DNA from: Pseudomonas viridiflava
GTDB lineage: Bacteria > Pseudomonadota > Gammaproteobacteria > Pseudomonadales > Pseudomonadaceae
Assembly: GCF_900582195.1 (NCBI RefSeq)
Contig: NZ_UTHA01000015.1
Location: 1 to 41,553 of the forward strand
DNA length: 41,553 nucleotides
Direction: 5' to 3'
Shown here: positions 16,950 through 24,536 of the stretch, piece after piece
Position numbering within the stretch: position 1 is the stretch's first letter
Layout of the letters: every line of letters starts with the position of its first letter
Position numbers and translations under genes: made by a program
The notes under the pieces: model-generated
The model's input: only the letters and a program-made list of their open reading frames with translations
The model's database searches: none
What the model was told of the DNA's origin: nothing

Positions 16950-17495
16950 TCACCCCCCCGGATTGGTCACCTGAATAAACACCGCATAACTCCCCAACAA
17001 CACCCAGAACGTCGCAAAAATCCACGGCGTGCGCACCGAAAAGAGCAGCGACTTGCGATAACCCTTGTGGCTCGATTCCATTTCACTGAACAGCGGCGAT
17101 TCGTCATATGCCAAGCCCATCAGCGGCTCGCTGTGCAGCAAGTGGCTTTGCTTGAAATGCCAGTGATCGATGATGTCGTACGCCGCGCGAATCCCGGGCC
17201 AGGCGTTCAGCGAGCTGAGCAAACCGAGCAGTGCCAGAAACGGTGGCACCACCAGCGTGAACAACTTGCCCCACTCCGGATTAAGGTTGGCCATGCACGA
17301 GGCGAAAGCAATCACCAGAAACGACTGCGCTGCCAGATAGGCATCGGTGCGGTTGGCGAGGATGCTGGTTTCGTACTGGATCTCCCGACGATAGAAATCC
17401 AGCCGCTCCTTGGGTGAGCCGAACATCTTGGCGTCATGTTCGGTCAGGGTTTCTTCAGCGGTGGGTTCGGTCAGTATGCGAGACACAAAATGCAC
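16950..17495 (-). CDS. Putative membrane protein, function unknown
   Basis: A 181-residue protein. A charged N-terminal part (EHDAKMFGSPKERLDFYRREIQYETSILANRTDAYLAAQSFL) is followed by hydrophobic segments around FLVIAFASCMA, LFTLVVPPFLALLGLLSSL and IFATFWVLLGSYAVFI, suggesting three to four membrane helices with N-terminal helix inside. I do not recognise a named family; the layout resembles RipA/SLATT-like small two- to four-helix proteins, but that is a weak guess. Start GTG 17495 with GGAG just upstream; an internal ATG (MFGSPKERLD) is an alternative. The terminator at 16907 ends this unit; it is 68 bp downstream of the histidine kinase gene. Confidence 0.7.
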   Translation of the reverse strand: MHFVSRILTEPTAEETLTEHDAKMFGSPKERLDFYRREIQYETSILANRTDAYLAAQSFLVIAFASCMANLNPEWGKLFTLVVPPFLALLGLLSSLNAWPGIRAAYDIIDHWHFKQSHLLHSEPLMGLAYDESPLFSEMESSHKGYRKSLLFSVRTPWIFATFWVLLGSYAVFIQVTNPGG

Positions 17496-17563
17496 GCTCC
17501 GGGGTGAGGAAAACCTTTAGAAGTCCCCGGAGGCGCGCAAGTTCAGCCGGATTGACCGGCGCC

Positions 17564-19492
17564 TCACTTCATCGACCGGGCAATGATCGTCACCAGATTC
17601 ATTTGCGTGAACGGCTTGGGCAAGCGTGGCAGTTGCGCAGCAAAACCCTCCAGACGCTCGGCGTAACCGGTGGCCAGGATGATCGGCAGATCCGGCCTTA
17701 GTAGGCGCACCGCATGGGCAAGTTGCGCGCCGCTCATCTGCGGCATGGCCATGTCCGTGATCATCAGGTCAATGACCTCGCCCTGATCAAACAACGCCAG
17801 CGCCTGAGCACCGGACGTCGCACTGACCACCCGATGGCCAAGGTCTTCGAGCAACAGGCTGGTGCTGGTCAACACCAGCGAGTCGTCATCCACCACCAGC
17901 ACGCTGAGCCTTGGCACCACCACCGGTTCGGCGTGCGGCAACAGCGGCTTGCTGGCCATGCCCTCGACGGCCACCGGAATCCACAGTTCAGCCGTGGTGC
18001 CTCGGGCCTTTTCGCTCTTGAGAATGAAACGGCCACCGAGCTGTTCAATGAAGCCGTGGACCATCGACAAGCCCAGTCCCGTGCCCTTGCCCAAGCCTTT
18101 GGTGGTGAAAAACGGATCTCTGGCCGACGCCAGGGTGTGTTCGTCCATGCCCTCCCCGCTGTCGATCACGCTGAGGCAAACGTAACGACCTGCCGGCAGG
18201 TCCGAATGACTGAGTTCAAGCACCACTTGCGGTTCAGCGGTGATGCTCACCGTGCCACCGTCGGGCATGGCGTCGCGGGCGTTGGTCGCCAGATTGAGCA
18301 AGGCCAGCTCCAGCTGATTGGTGTCCGCCAGCACTGGCTCGAGATCGTCGGGAAACCGCGTGTCGATGCGAATACCCGGCCCCAGCGAACTGCGCAGCAA
18401 ACCGGTGATGCCCTGGACCAGTTGCGCGATATTCACCGATTCGGTCTTCAGTTCCTGGCGGCGGGCGAAGGCCAGCATACGCTGGGTCAGCGACACGCCG
18501 CGCAAGGCGCCCTGGGTGGCGTTTTCCAGCAGGCGGCTGATTTTCGCGTCGTCGCCCACGCGCTTTTGCACGATCTCCAGATTACCGAGAATCACCGTCA
18601 ACAAATTATTGAAGTCATGAGCGATGCCGCCGCTGAGTTGCCCGATGGCCTGCATCTTCTGCGCCTGGAACAGCGCTTCGCGGGTTTTCTCCAGCGCTTG
18701 CTGCGCCTGATGGGCTTCGGTGATGTCGCGGGTGATCTTGGCGAAACCGAGCAAAGTGCCGGTATCGCCACGAATCGCATCGACCACCACATGAGCGAGA
18801 AACTGCGTGCCGTCCTTGCGGATGCGCCAGCTCTTGTTCTCGAAGCGGCCCTCGCGGGTGGCGATTTCCAACGCCCGTTGCGGCTCGCCAAGTTCGCGGT
18901 CTTCGGGGGTATAGAAGATCGAAAAGTGCTGACCGATGATTTCTTCCGGCAGATAACCCTTGATCCGCTGCGCGCCCTGGTTCCAGTTGCTGACCCGGCC
19001 TTCGGGGCTGAGCATGTAGATCGCATAGTCGGTGACGCCCTGCACCAGCAGGCGGAACTGCTGCTCGCTTTGCTTGAGGGTTTCCTCGGCCATTTTGCGA
19101 TCGGTCAGGTCGCGGGTGATCTTGGCGTAACCAAGCAATTTGCCGCTGGGATCAATGATCGGATCGATCACCACGTGCGACCAGAAATTGGTGCCGTCCT
19201 TGCGCACCCGCCAGCCCTCGCCTTCGAAACGTCCTTCCCGGATCGCCGTGTCGAGCGCCCGTTGCGGCAGGCCGGCGGCGCGATCCTCAGCGGTATAAAA
19301 GCGGGAGAAATGTTCGCCGAGGATTTCCGCTTCTTCGTAGCCCTTGAAGCGTTTGGCCCCGGAGTTCCAGCTGGTGATGATGCCGTCGGGATCGATCATG
19401 TAGATCGCATAGTCGACCACCGCATCGATCAGCAGACGAAAACGCATCTCTTCGATCGCCGCGGTCTTGTTTTTCTCGCTCATCACACTCAC
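17564..19492 (-). CDS. Soluble hybrid sensor histidine kinase (PAS-PAS-HisKA-HATPase-REC)
   Basis: A 642-residue protein with no membrane segment, so cytoplasmic sensing. Two tandem PAS domains (about 20-130 and 148-258) are close copies of each other (DYAIYMIDPDG / DYAIYMLSPEG; FSRFYTAEDRAAG / FSIFYTPEDRELG). The DHp helix has GGIAHDFNN with phospho-accepting His292. The ATPase domain has N box LATNARDAMP (401-410), DSGEGM and GTGLGLSMV. The C-terminal receiver domain has VVDDDS and phospho-Asp580 in MITDMAMPQMSG, and K626 in LPKPF. The start is GTG 19492 overlapping the helicase stop as GTGA (a second ATG lies 9 nt further in). Signal and output are unknown; being translationally coupled to two DNA-repair-type genes is unusual. 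Confidence 0.9.
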   Translation of the reverse strand: MSVMSEKNKTAAIEEMRFRLLIDAVVDYAIYMIDPDGIITSWNSGAKRFKGYEEAEILGEHFSRFYTAEDRAAGLPQRALDTAIREGRFEGEGWRVRKDGTNFWSHVVIDPIIDPSGKLLGYAKITRDLTDRKMAEETLKQSEQQFRLLVQGVTDYAIYMLSPEGRVSNWNQGAQRIKGYLPEEIIGQHFSIFYTPEDRELGEPQRALEIATREGRFENKSWRIRKDGTQFLAHVVVDAIRGDTGTLLGFAKITRDITEAHQAQQALEKTREALFQAQKMQAIGQLSGGIAHDFNNLLTVILGNLEIVQKRVGDDAKISRLLENATQGALRGVSLTQRMLAFARRQELKTESVNIAQLVQGITGLLRSSLGPGIRIDTRFPDDLEPVLADTNQLELALLNLATNARDAMPDGGTVSITAEPQVVLELSHSDLPAGRYVCLSVIDSGEGMDEHTLASARDPFFTTKGLGKGTGLGLSMVHGFIEQLGGRFILKSEKARGTTAELWIPVAVEGMASKPLLPHAEPVVVPRLSVLVVDDDSLVLTSTSLLLEDLGHRVVSATSGAQALALFDQGEVIDLMITDMAMPQMSGAQLAHAVRLLRPDLPIILATGYAERLEGFAAQLPRLPKPFTQMNLVTIIARSMK

Positions 19493-21807
19493 CAGCCATT
19501 GTCATGAGCAGAAGTATGCGGCAATCCGGCGAATTGGGAAGCGGCCGTCTCATGATTGATCGCCCACCAGCGCGGTAGCAGCTGCTTGATCCGGCTTTCG
19601 GCAAAGCGATCGTCGATCAGCATCACCACGCCGCGATCCTCGCGGGTACGGATGACCCGCCCGGCGGCCTGCACCACTTTCTGCACGCCGGGGTACAGGT
19701 AGGTGTAGTCGTAACCGGCGCCGAAGATGGCGGCCATGCGGTACTTGAGTTGTTCGTTGACCGGATTGAACTGCGCCAGCCCCAGTGTTGCGATGAACGC
19801 GCCGATCAGCCGCGCACCGGGCAAATCGATGCCCTCACCGAATGCACCGCCCAATACGGCAAAACCAATGCCCTGGCTGTGGGCGGTGAACTGATCGAGA
19901 AAGGCCTGCCGCGCCCCTTCGAGCATGCCCCGCGATTGCTGCCAGAGGGTGATATGCGGATGCCGCTCGGCGAGTAACGAAGCCACTTGTTGCAGGTAAT
20001 CGAAGCTGCTGAAAAACGCCAGATAGTTGCCGGGACGCTCGCTGAACTGGCGCGCGATCAATTCGACGATCGGCTCCAGCGAGGCCTGACGATGGTTGAA
20101 GCGCGTCGAGATGCGGCTGACGATCTGCACCTGCAACTGCTCGGCACAAAACGGCGATTCGACATCGATCCACACGGTGTCGGCGGGCGTGCCGAGCAAA
20201 TCGGCGTAATAGTGACGAGGGCTGAGGGTCGCGGAAAACAGCACGCTGCTGCGCGCCGCTTTCAGGCGCGGGCCGATGAACGCGGCCGGCACGACGTTGC
20301 GCAGGCACAATTGCGACAGCGGCTTTTTGCGGTCGAGGTCACGCTTGCTGATGTCGAACAGGTAATGCTCGTCGTATAGCTCCGCCACCCGGGCGAATTG
20401 CAGCAGGTCGAAGTAGAAGTTTTGCAAGGCGCTGTCGAGGCCCTGGGGATGGTCATTGAGGTAATCGCCAATGGCCGCGCAACACAGCGAGATCGCTTGC
20501 AGGAGTTTTTCCGGGGCCTTGTCGTAAGCCTGATACGCCGCCAATTGCGGCGCGTGCAGCGCGTTCCATTCCCGGTTGATCCGTTGCAGGGAGTTTTTCA
20601 ATGGCGCCGGCGCGGTTTTGCGCACGCTGCCGAGGGTGAACTGATCGAGACTGGCGCTGTACATCTGCCGGCCACGTTCGACGAGGTTATGCGCCTCGTC
20701 CGCCAGCACAGCGACGTTCCATTGGTTGAGCTGGGCAAGACCGAACAGCATGGCGCTGAAGTCGAAGTAATAGTTGTAGTCGGCGATCACCACGTCGACC
20801 CAATGGGCCATCTCCTGACTCAGGTAATACGGGCACACCGCGTGCTGCGCGGCGACCTCGCGCATGGCCGCATGATCGAGCAGGCGGATTCGACTGGCTG
20901 CTTCCCGCGCCGCGGGCAAGCGATCATAAAAGCCTTGGGCCAACGGGCAGGATTCACCGTGACAGGCTTTGTCCGGGTGTTCGCAGGCCTTGTCGCGGGC
21001 GACCATTTCCAGCACCCGCAAGGGCAAGGCTGGGGACTGATCGAACAACACCTGACTGGCATCCAGCGCCAGTTTGCGCCCCGGTGTCTTGGCGGTGAGG
21101 AAGAACACCTTGTCCAGCTGCTGCGGCGCCAGGGCCTTGAGCATCGGGAACAGCGTGCCAAGGGTTTTGCCGATGCCGGTGGGTGCCTGGGCCATCAGGC
21201 AACGGCCGGTGCTGACGGCTTTGAACACCGATTCGGCGAGATGCCGTTGACCGGGACGAAAATCGGCATGGGGAAACGTCAGTTGCTGCGCGGCCAGATT
21301 GCGCGCCTCGCGATGGGCCATTTCCTGTTCGGCCCATTGCAGGAACAGCGTGCATTGCTGCTCGAAAAACGCTTTCAACGCATCTGCGCTGAACGCTTCG
21401 ACCAGACAGGTTTCTTTCTCGCTGACGATATCGAAATACACCAGCGCCAGATTGATCTGCTCAAGTTCGAGTTTGCGGCACATCAGCCAGCCGTAGATCT
21501 TCGCCTGCGCCCAGTGCAACTGGCGGTGATTGGCTGGTTGTTTGCTCAGGTCGCCACGGTAGGTTTTGACTTCTTCCAGACAGGTTTGCGCTGGATCGTA
21601 ACCGTCCGCCCTGCCCTTGACCTTCAATTGCAGGAATTCGCCTTCGAGCGCCACTTCGCTTTGATATTTCTCGCTGCGTCGCGAGGCCACGGTGCGGTGG
21701 CCGGCGATGCCTTCCAGCGCCGTGGGTGATGGTGTGAAGCGCAGGTCGAGGTCGCCGGTCTTGGCGGTGAACTCGCACAGTGCGCGCACGGCAATGCTGT
21801 AACTCAA
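19489..21807 (-). CDS. XPD/DinG-like Fe-S DNA helicase with N-terminal PD-(D/E)XK-type domain
   Basis: A superfamily 2 helicase of 772 residues. The N-terminal about 150 residues contain LKVKGRADGYD...LEEVKTYRGD, an E-x-K nuclease-like arrangement. The helicase core has Walker A MAQAPTGIGKT, four Cys around CEHPDKACHGESC and VCPYY fitting the XPD-family [4Fe-4S] site, the DEAH box VLADEAHNLVERG, and motif V/VI FGEGIDLPGARL and QAAGRVIRTREDRG. I start it at TTG 21807 (TTGA overlap with the fan1 stop) because it gives the conserved-looking N terminus SYSIAVRALCEFTAKTGDLD; ATG-type starts up to 21837 would overlap fan1 by 34 nt. Probably unwinds DNA during repair, acting with FAN1 encoded just upstream. 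Confidence 0.88.
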   Translation of the reverse strand: MSYSIAVRALCEFTAKTGDLDLRFTPSPTALEGIAGHRTVASRRSEKYQSEVALEGEFLQLKVKGRADGYDPAQTCLEEVKTYRGDLSKQPANHRQLHWAQAKIYGWLMCRKLELEQINLALVYFDIVSEKETCLVEAFSADALKAFFEQQCTLFLQWAEQEMAHREARNLAAQQLTFPHADFRPGQRHLAESVFKAVSTGRCLMAQAPTGIGKTLGTLFPMLKALAPQQLDKVFFLTAKTPGRKLALDASQVLFDQSPALPLRVLEMVARDKACEHPDKACHGESCPLAQGFYDRLPAAREAASRIRLLDHAAMREVAAQHAVCPYYLSQEMAHWVDVVIADYNYYFDFSAMLFGLAQLNQWNVAVLADEAHNLVERGRQMYSASLDQFTLGSVRKTAPAPLKNSLQRINREWNALHAPQLAAYQAYDKAPEKLLQAISLCCAAIGDYLNDHPQGLDSALQNFYFDLLQFARVAELYDEHYLFDISKRDLDRKKPLSQLCLRNVVPAAFIGPRLKAARSSVLFSATLSPRHYYADLLGTPADTVWIDVESPFCAEQLQVQIVSRISTRFNHRQASLEPIVELIARQFSERPGNYLAFFSSFDYLQQVASLLAERHPHITLWQQSRGMLEGARQAFLDQFTAHSQGIGFAVLGGAFGEGIDLPGARLIGAFIATLGLAQFNPVNEQLKYRMAAIFGAGYDYTYLYPGVQKVVQAAGRVIRTREDRGVVMLIDDRFAESRIKQLLPRWWAINHETAASQFAGLPHTSAHDNGW

Positions 21808-23456
21808 GCGCTCTGCTCCGCCCATTGCACGTAACACACGGCCACCGGCATCTGGTGTTGATGGCAGAACTCCAGCCAGCGCAGTTGATTGTCCTGCAGG
21901 CGATCGCCGGGACCTTTCACTTCGATCATCCGGTAAGTTTTGTGCTGCGGCCAGAACTGGATCAGGTCGGGCATGCCGGCGCGGTTGGCCTTGATATCGA
22001 GCAGCAAGCGGTTGAACCAGTGCTTGAGATGTTCGGCCGGCAAACAGGCCAGCGCCTGCTCCAGCAGTTGCTCATTCAATGCGCCCCAGAACACGAACGG
22101 CGACTGGATGCCCCATTTGTCGACAAAGCGCTGGCGGATGGTCGCCGCATAGCGGCCGTCGTCGAGTTCGCTCAGGCAGGTCTGAAACAGCTCGGCGCGG
22201 CGCTGCTGAAAGTCTTCGTTGAGCAGATCCACCGGACCACGCTGGAACGGGTGGAAGAACGCCCCGGGCAATGGGGCGAAGATCGCCGGCCAGCACAACA
22301 GCCCGAACAGCGAGTTGATCAGGCTGTTTTCCACGTAATGCACCGGGCCCTCGTCATCGTGCAGATGCGCCTGCACGTAATACTCCACGGACAACGCCGG
22401 ATCGCTGCGCTGCAATTGCAAATCCAGACGCTCGACCGGTTTGGCCGTTGTGCGCTTGAGCGGCGGGCCACCGAGTTTGCGCCGCACCCTTGGCAGAATC
22501 CGTTGCAGGCCCTGCTGCTCGGCGGCGCTTTCCGGCGCCTGTTCCGCCAGTGTGGCGAGTTCCAGCGCCAGCGGATATTCACCGCTGCGCTCCAGCACCC
22601 GGATCATGCGCAAGCGGGCCCCGGAATAGGCGCAGTCTCGGTAAATGCTCAAGGCCAAGGCAAATTCGCTGATGCGCTCGCAGTACTGGCCGATCTGGAA
22701 CAACACCTTGCCACGCCGACGTTGCAGCCACGGATTGTCGAAGTGCAAGGCGCTGACCTGCTCGACGATGGTGTCCAGCGGCTCACCGCCCTCGAAACGC
22801 AATTGGCAGTGGTGCAGGAACAGACAGGCGTCGACGTCTTCACGGCTGCGCAGGCCTCGCGAATCCGCGCAGAATTCGACTTTTTCATAGGTAAAGATGC
22901 CAAGGTCAGCGAGGACGAACTCCGACCAGTCCTGATACAGGTTGCCGAAGAACATCAGCCGCAAGCGGTCGCACAGGTCCATGATGGTCAGGCTGAACAA
23001 TCGGTCATCGAGCAGCGGCGCCCAGTCGCGCAGGCTGCGAGTGTCTGCAAACTGCTCGGCGAGTACCGGAAGCCAGTCGTCCTTGCGGCCCTTGGGCTGT
23101 TCGATCGCGGCGCCGAAGGCTTGCAGAATTTCGGCCTTGAGCAACACGTCGAACAACTCGGCGAGGGCCAGCGGCGCGTGTTCGGCGATCCAGCCATGCT
23201 CCAGCAAGGGCTGCGCGGCAGCGGCGACGTCACCGATTTCAACGTAGTTGAGTTTGCCGGCGCGAAAATGCACGCCCTTGCGCATCACCATCCGCACCAG
23301 TAACCCCTGCGATGCACGAGGCAAGGTTTTGAAGTCGCGGATGAACGCGTGTTCCGTTTCGCTCATCACATCGGCATAGCGAAGTTCAAGCCAATCAAGC
23401 ACTTGCCGGAAGTTGTTAAGGTAATAGAACGGGTCGTCGAGGGGATTGGCAGTCAC
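21804..23456 (-). CDS. FAN1-type structure-specific nuclease (VRR-NUC domain)
   Basis: A 550-residue bacterial homologue of FAN1, which cuts 5' flaps and unhooks interstrand cross-links. The C-terminal VRR-NUC domain shows the catalytic set: D497 in AGMPDLIQFWP, then E512 and K514 in RMIEVKGPGD. The N-terminal part is helical and includes a SAP-like region and TPR-like repeats in the family; these are not sharply visible by eye. Start GTG 23456 (MTANPLDDPFYYLNNFRQVLDWLE) matches the usual N terminus of Pseudomonas FAN1; the open frame continues upstream to 23564 with low-quality sequence. First gene of the fan1-helicase-kinase operon; its stop overlaps the next start. Confidence 0.9.
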   Translation of the reverse strand: MTANPLDDPFYYLNNFRQVLDWLELRYADVMSETEHAFIRDFKTLPRASQGLLVRMVMRKGVHFRAGKLNYVEIGDVAAAAQPLLEHGWIAEHAPLALAELFDVLLKAEILQAFGAAIEQPKGRKDDWLPVLAEQFADTRSLRDWAPLLDDRLFSLTIMDLCDRLRLMFFGNLYQDWSEFVLADLGIFTYEKVEFCADSRGLRSREDVDACLFLHHCQLRFEGGEPLDTIVEQVSALHFDNPWLQRRRGKVLFQIGQYCERISEFALALSIYRDCAYSGARLRMIRVLERSGEYPLALELATLAEQAPESAAEQQGLQRILPRVRRKLGGPPLKRTTAKPVERLDLQLQRSDPALSVEYYVQAHLHDDEGPVHYVENSLINSLFGLLCWPAIFAPLPGAFFHPFQRGPVDLLNEDFQQRRAELFQTCLSELDDGRYAATIRQRFVDKWGIQSPFVFWGALNEQLLEQALACLPAEHLKHWFNRLLLDIKANRAGMPDLIQFWPQHKTYRMIEVKGPGDRLQDNQLRWLEFCHQHQMPVAVCYVQWAEQSA

Positions 23457-23650
23457 GGGAATTCTGGGCCATGGCGAGCGAGTACTGGTTATGCGTACAG
23501 ATAACAGCTGTGACCCGCCCGGTGCAAACGGAAAATGATCAGTGGCATTTTTTCGCCTGGCCATCGAACTTTTGTCCCGGGGATGGCACCAACCGCGTTA
23601 GAAGGCCGACAATGCTCGGCATTACATCGAATGAGGATTTAGAGGTGGGT

Positions 23651-23875
23651 ATGAAAATCAAGTCGCTGGGCATCCCTTTCGCCATCGCCGCCGCGCTGGC
23701 ACTGGCCGGTTGCTCGACCCCGACGGTGGTCACTCTGCAGAACGGCACCCAGTATCTGACCAAGGACATGCCGAAGACCAAAACCAAGGATGGCTTCTAT
23801 GAGTTCGAGGATATTTCCGGGGCTAAAGTGAAAGTCCGCGCTGATGAAGTGGCCACGGTGCGCGAAGAAGACTGA
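23651..23875 (+). CDS. YgdI/YgdR-family small lipoprotein
   Basis: A 74-residue precursor with a lysine-containing signal MKIKSLGIPFAIAAALALAGC and lipobox LAGC (Cys21 lipidated). The mature part, STPTVVTLQNGTQYLTKDMPKTKTKDGFYEFEDISGAKVKVRADEVATVREE, matches the DUF903 (YgdI/YgdR) SH3-like fold. It has GAGG 5 nt ahead of ATG 23651; a longer open frame from 23471 is not supported. Likely anchored to the outer membrane inner leaflet. Divergent from fan1. Confidence 0.88.
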   Translation: MKIKSLGIPFAIAAALALAGCSTPTVVTLQNGTQYLTKDMPKTKTKDGFYEFEDISGAKVKVRADEVATVREED

Positions 23876-23884
23876 GCCATCAGC

Positions 23885-23915
23885 GATCGCTCCCACCCAA
23901 AGCGTGGGAGCGATC
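23885..23915. terminator. Strong hairpin between convergent genes
   Basis: Perfect 12-bp stem GATCGCTCCCAC/GTGGGAGCGATC with a 7-nt loop, between the convergent ends of the lipoprotein gene (23875) and the gene at 23923. No U-run follows, so a REP-derived transcript end or barrier is more likely than a classic intrinsic terminator. Confidence 0.6.
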
Positions 23916-23922
23916 ATGCGTG

Positions 23923-24297
23923 TTATTCGAAGGTCGGCATGCCTGGAATGCTGCCGTCGCAAGGCATGTACGTGCCACCTCGCTTGACCACTTCACCCTG
24001 CATGCGCCGGCAGCGTTCCAGATCCTGCTGCGCCATGCGATCAATGCTCAGATTGCCGGTGGTCTGCGGCTGTTTGCCGTCACCCAGGCGCAGGGTCACG
24101 AACGGTTGTTCGGGCTGAATCTGAAAGCGGCTTTTCTCTTCAACCGGCTCGACCACTTCGCTTTTCGGCGGGCTCGGCAGTTGATCGGTGGTGACGCCGT
24201 AACGGCTCAGAATCGAACTTTGAGGCAGATCGGCGCAGGCATTGGCCGAACCCAGCGCCAGTGCGACGAACCCGACATACCCCTTGAAACCTTTCAC
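23923..24297 (-). CDS. Small secreted (periplasmic) protein, function unknown
   Basis: A 124-residue precursor with an N-terminal Sec signal (KGFKGYVGFVALALGSANACA, cleavage likely after ANACA). The mature part contains a Pro/Glu-rich stretch (PSPPKSEVVEPVEEKSRF) and a C-terminal segment QQDLERCRRMQGEVVKRGGTYMPCDG with two Cys that could form a disulfide. Start is GTG 24297, with AGGAG 8 nt upstream. No family recognised. Confidence 0.75.
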   Translation of the reverse strand: MKGFKGYVGFVALALGSANACADLPQSSILSRYGVTTDQLPSPPKSEVVEPVEEKSRFQIQPEQPFVTLRLGDGKQPQTTGNLSIDRMAQQDLERCRRMQGEVVKRGGTYMPCDGSIPGMPTFE

Positions 24298-24435
24298 GTT
24301 TGAATCTCCTGTACTCGATGGCGGCTAGCTATAGAACGTGTGTGCACGTGCTGGCTTTAGGCCGCATTTCCTGTTTTGCAGGGGTTTGAGTCAGGTCGTG
24401 GCCATCGAGTCACTTTTGAAACCGCGTTATCGTTC

Positions 24436-24510
24436 TTCGCGAGCAGGCTCGCTCCCACACTGGATCTGTGTCGTTCACAAATCCCCTGTGGGAGCGAGCT
24501 TGCTCGCGAA
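24436..24510. repeat. REPIN (short spacer)
   Basis: TTCGCGAGCAGGCTCGCTCC (24436 on) and GTGGGAGCGAGCTTGCTCGC (to 24510) in tail-to-tail orientation with a spacer of about 25 bp. It sits 27 bp after the end of the 617-aa lipase gene, the last gene of the exoenzyme island, and may form its 3' boundary. The rest of 24298-24536 holds nothing else that I can name. Confidence 0.85.
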
Positions 24511-24536
24511 AGGGCCCTCACCGGCGCCCCATCACA

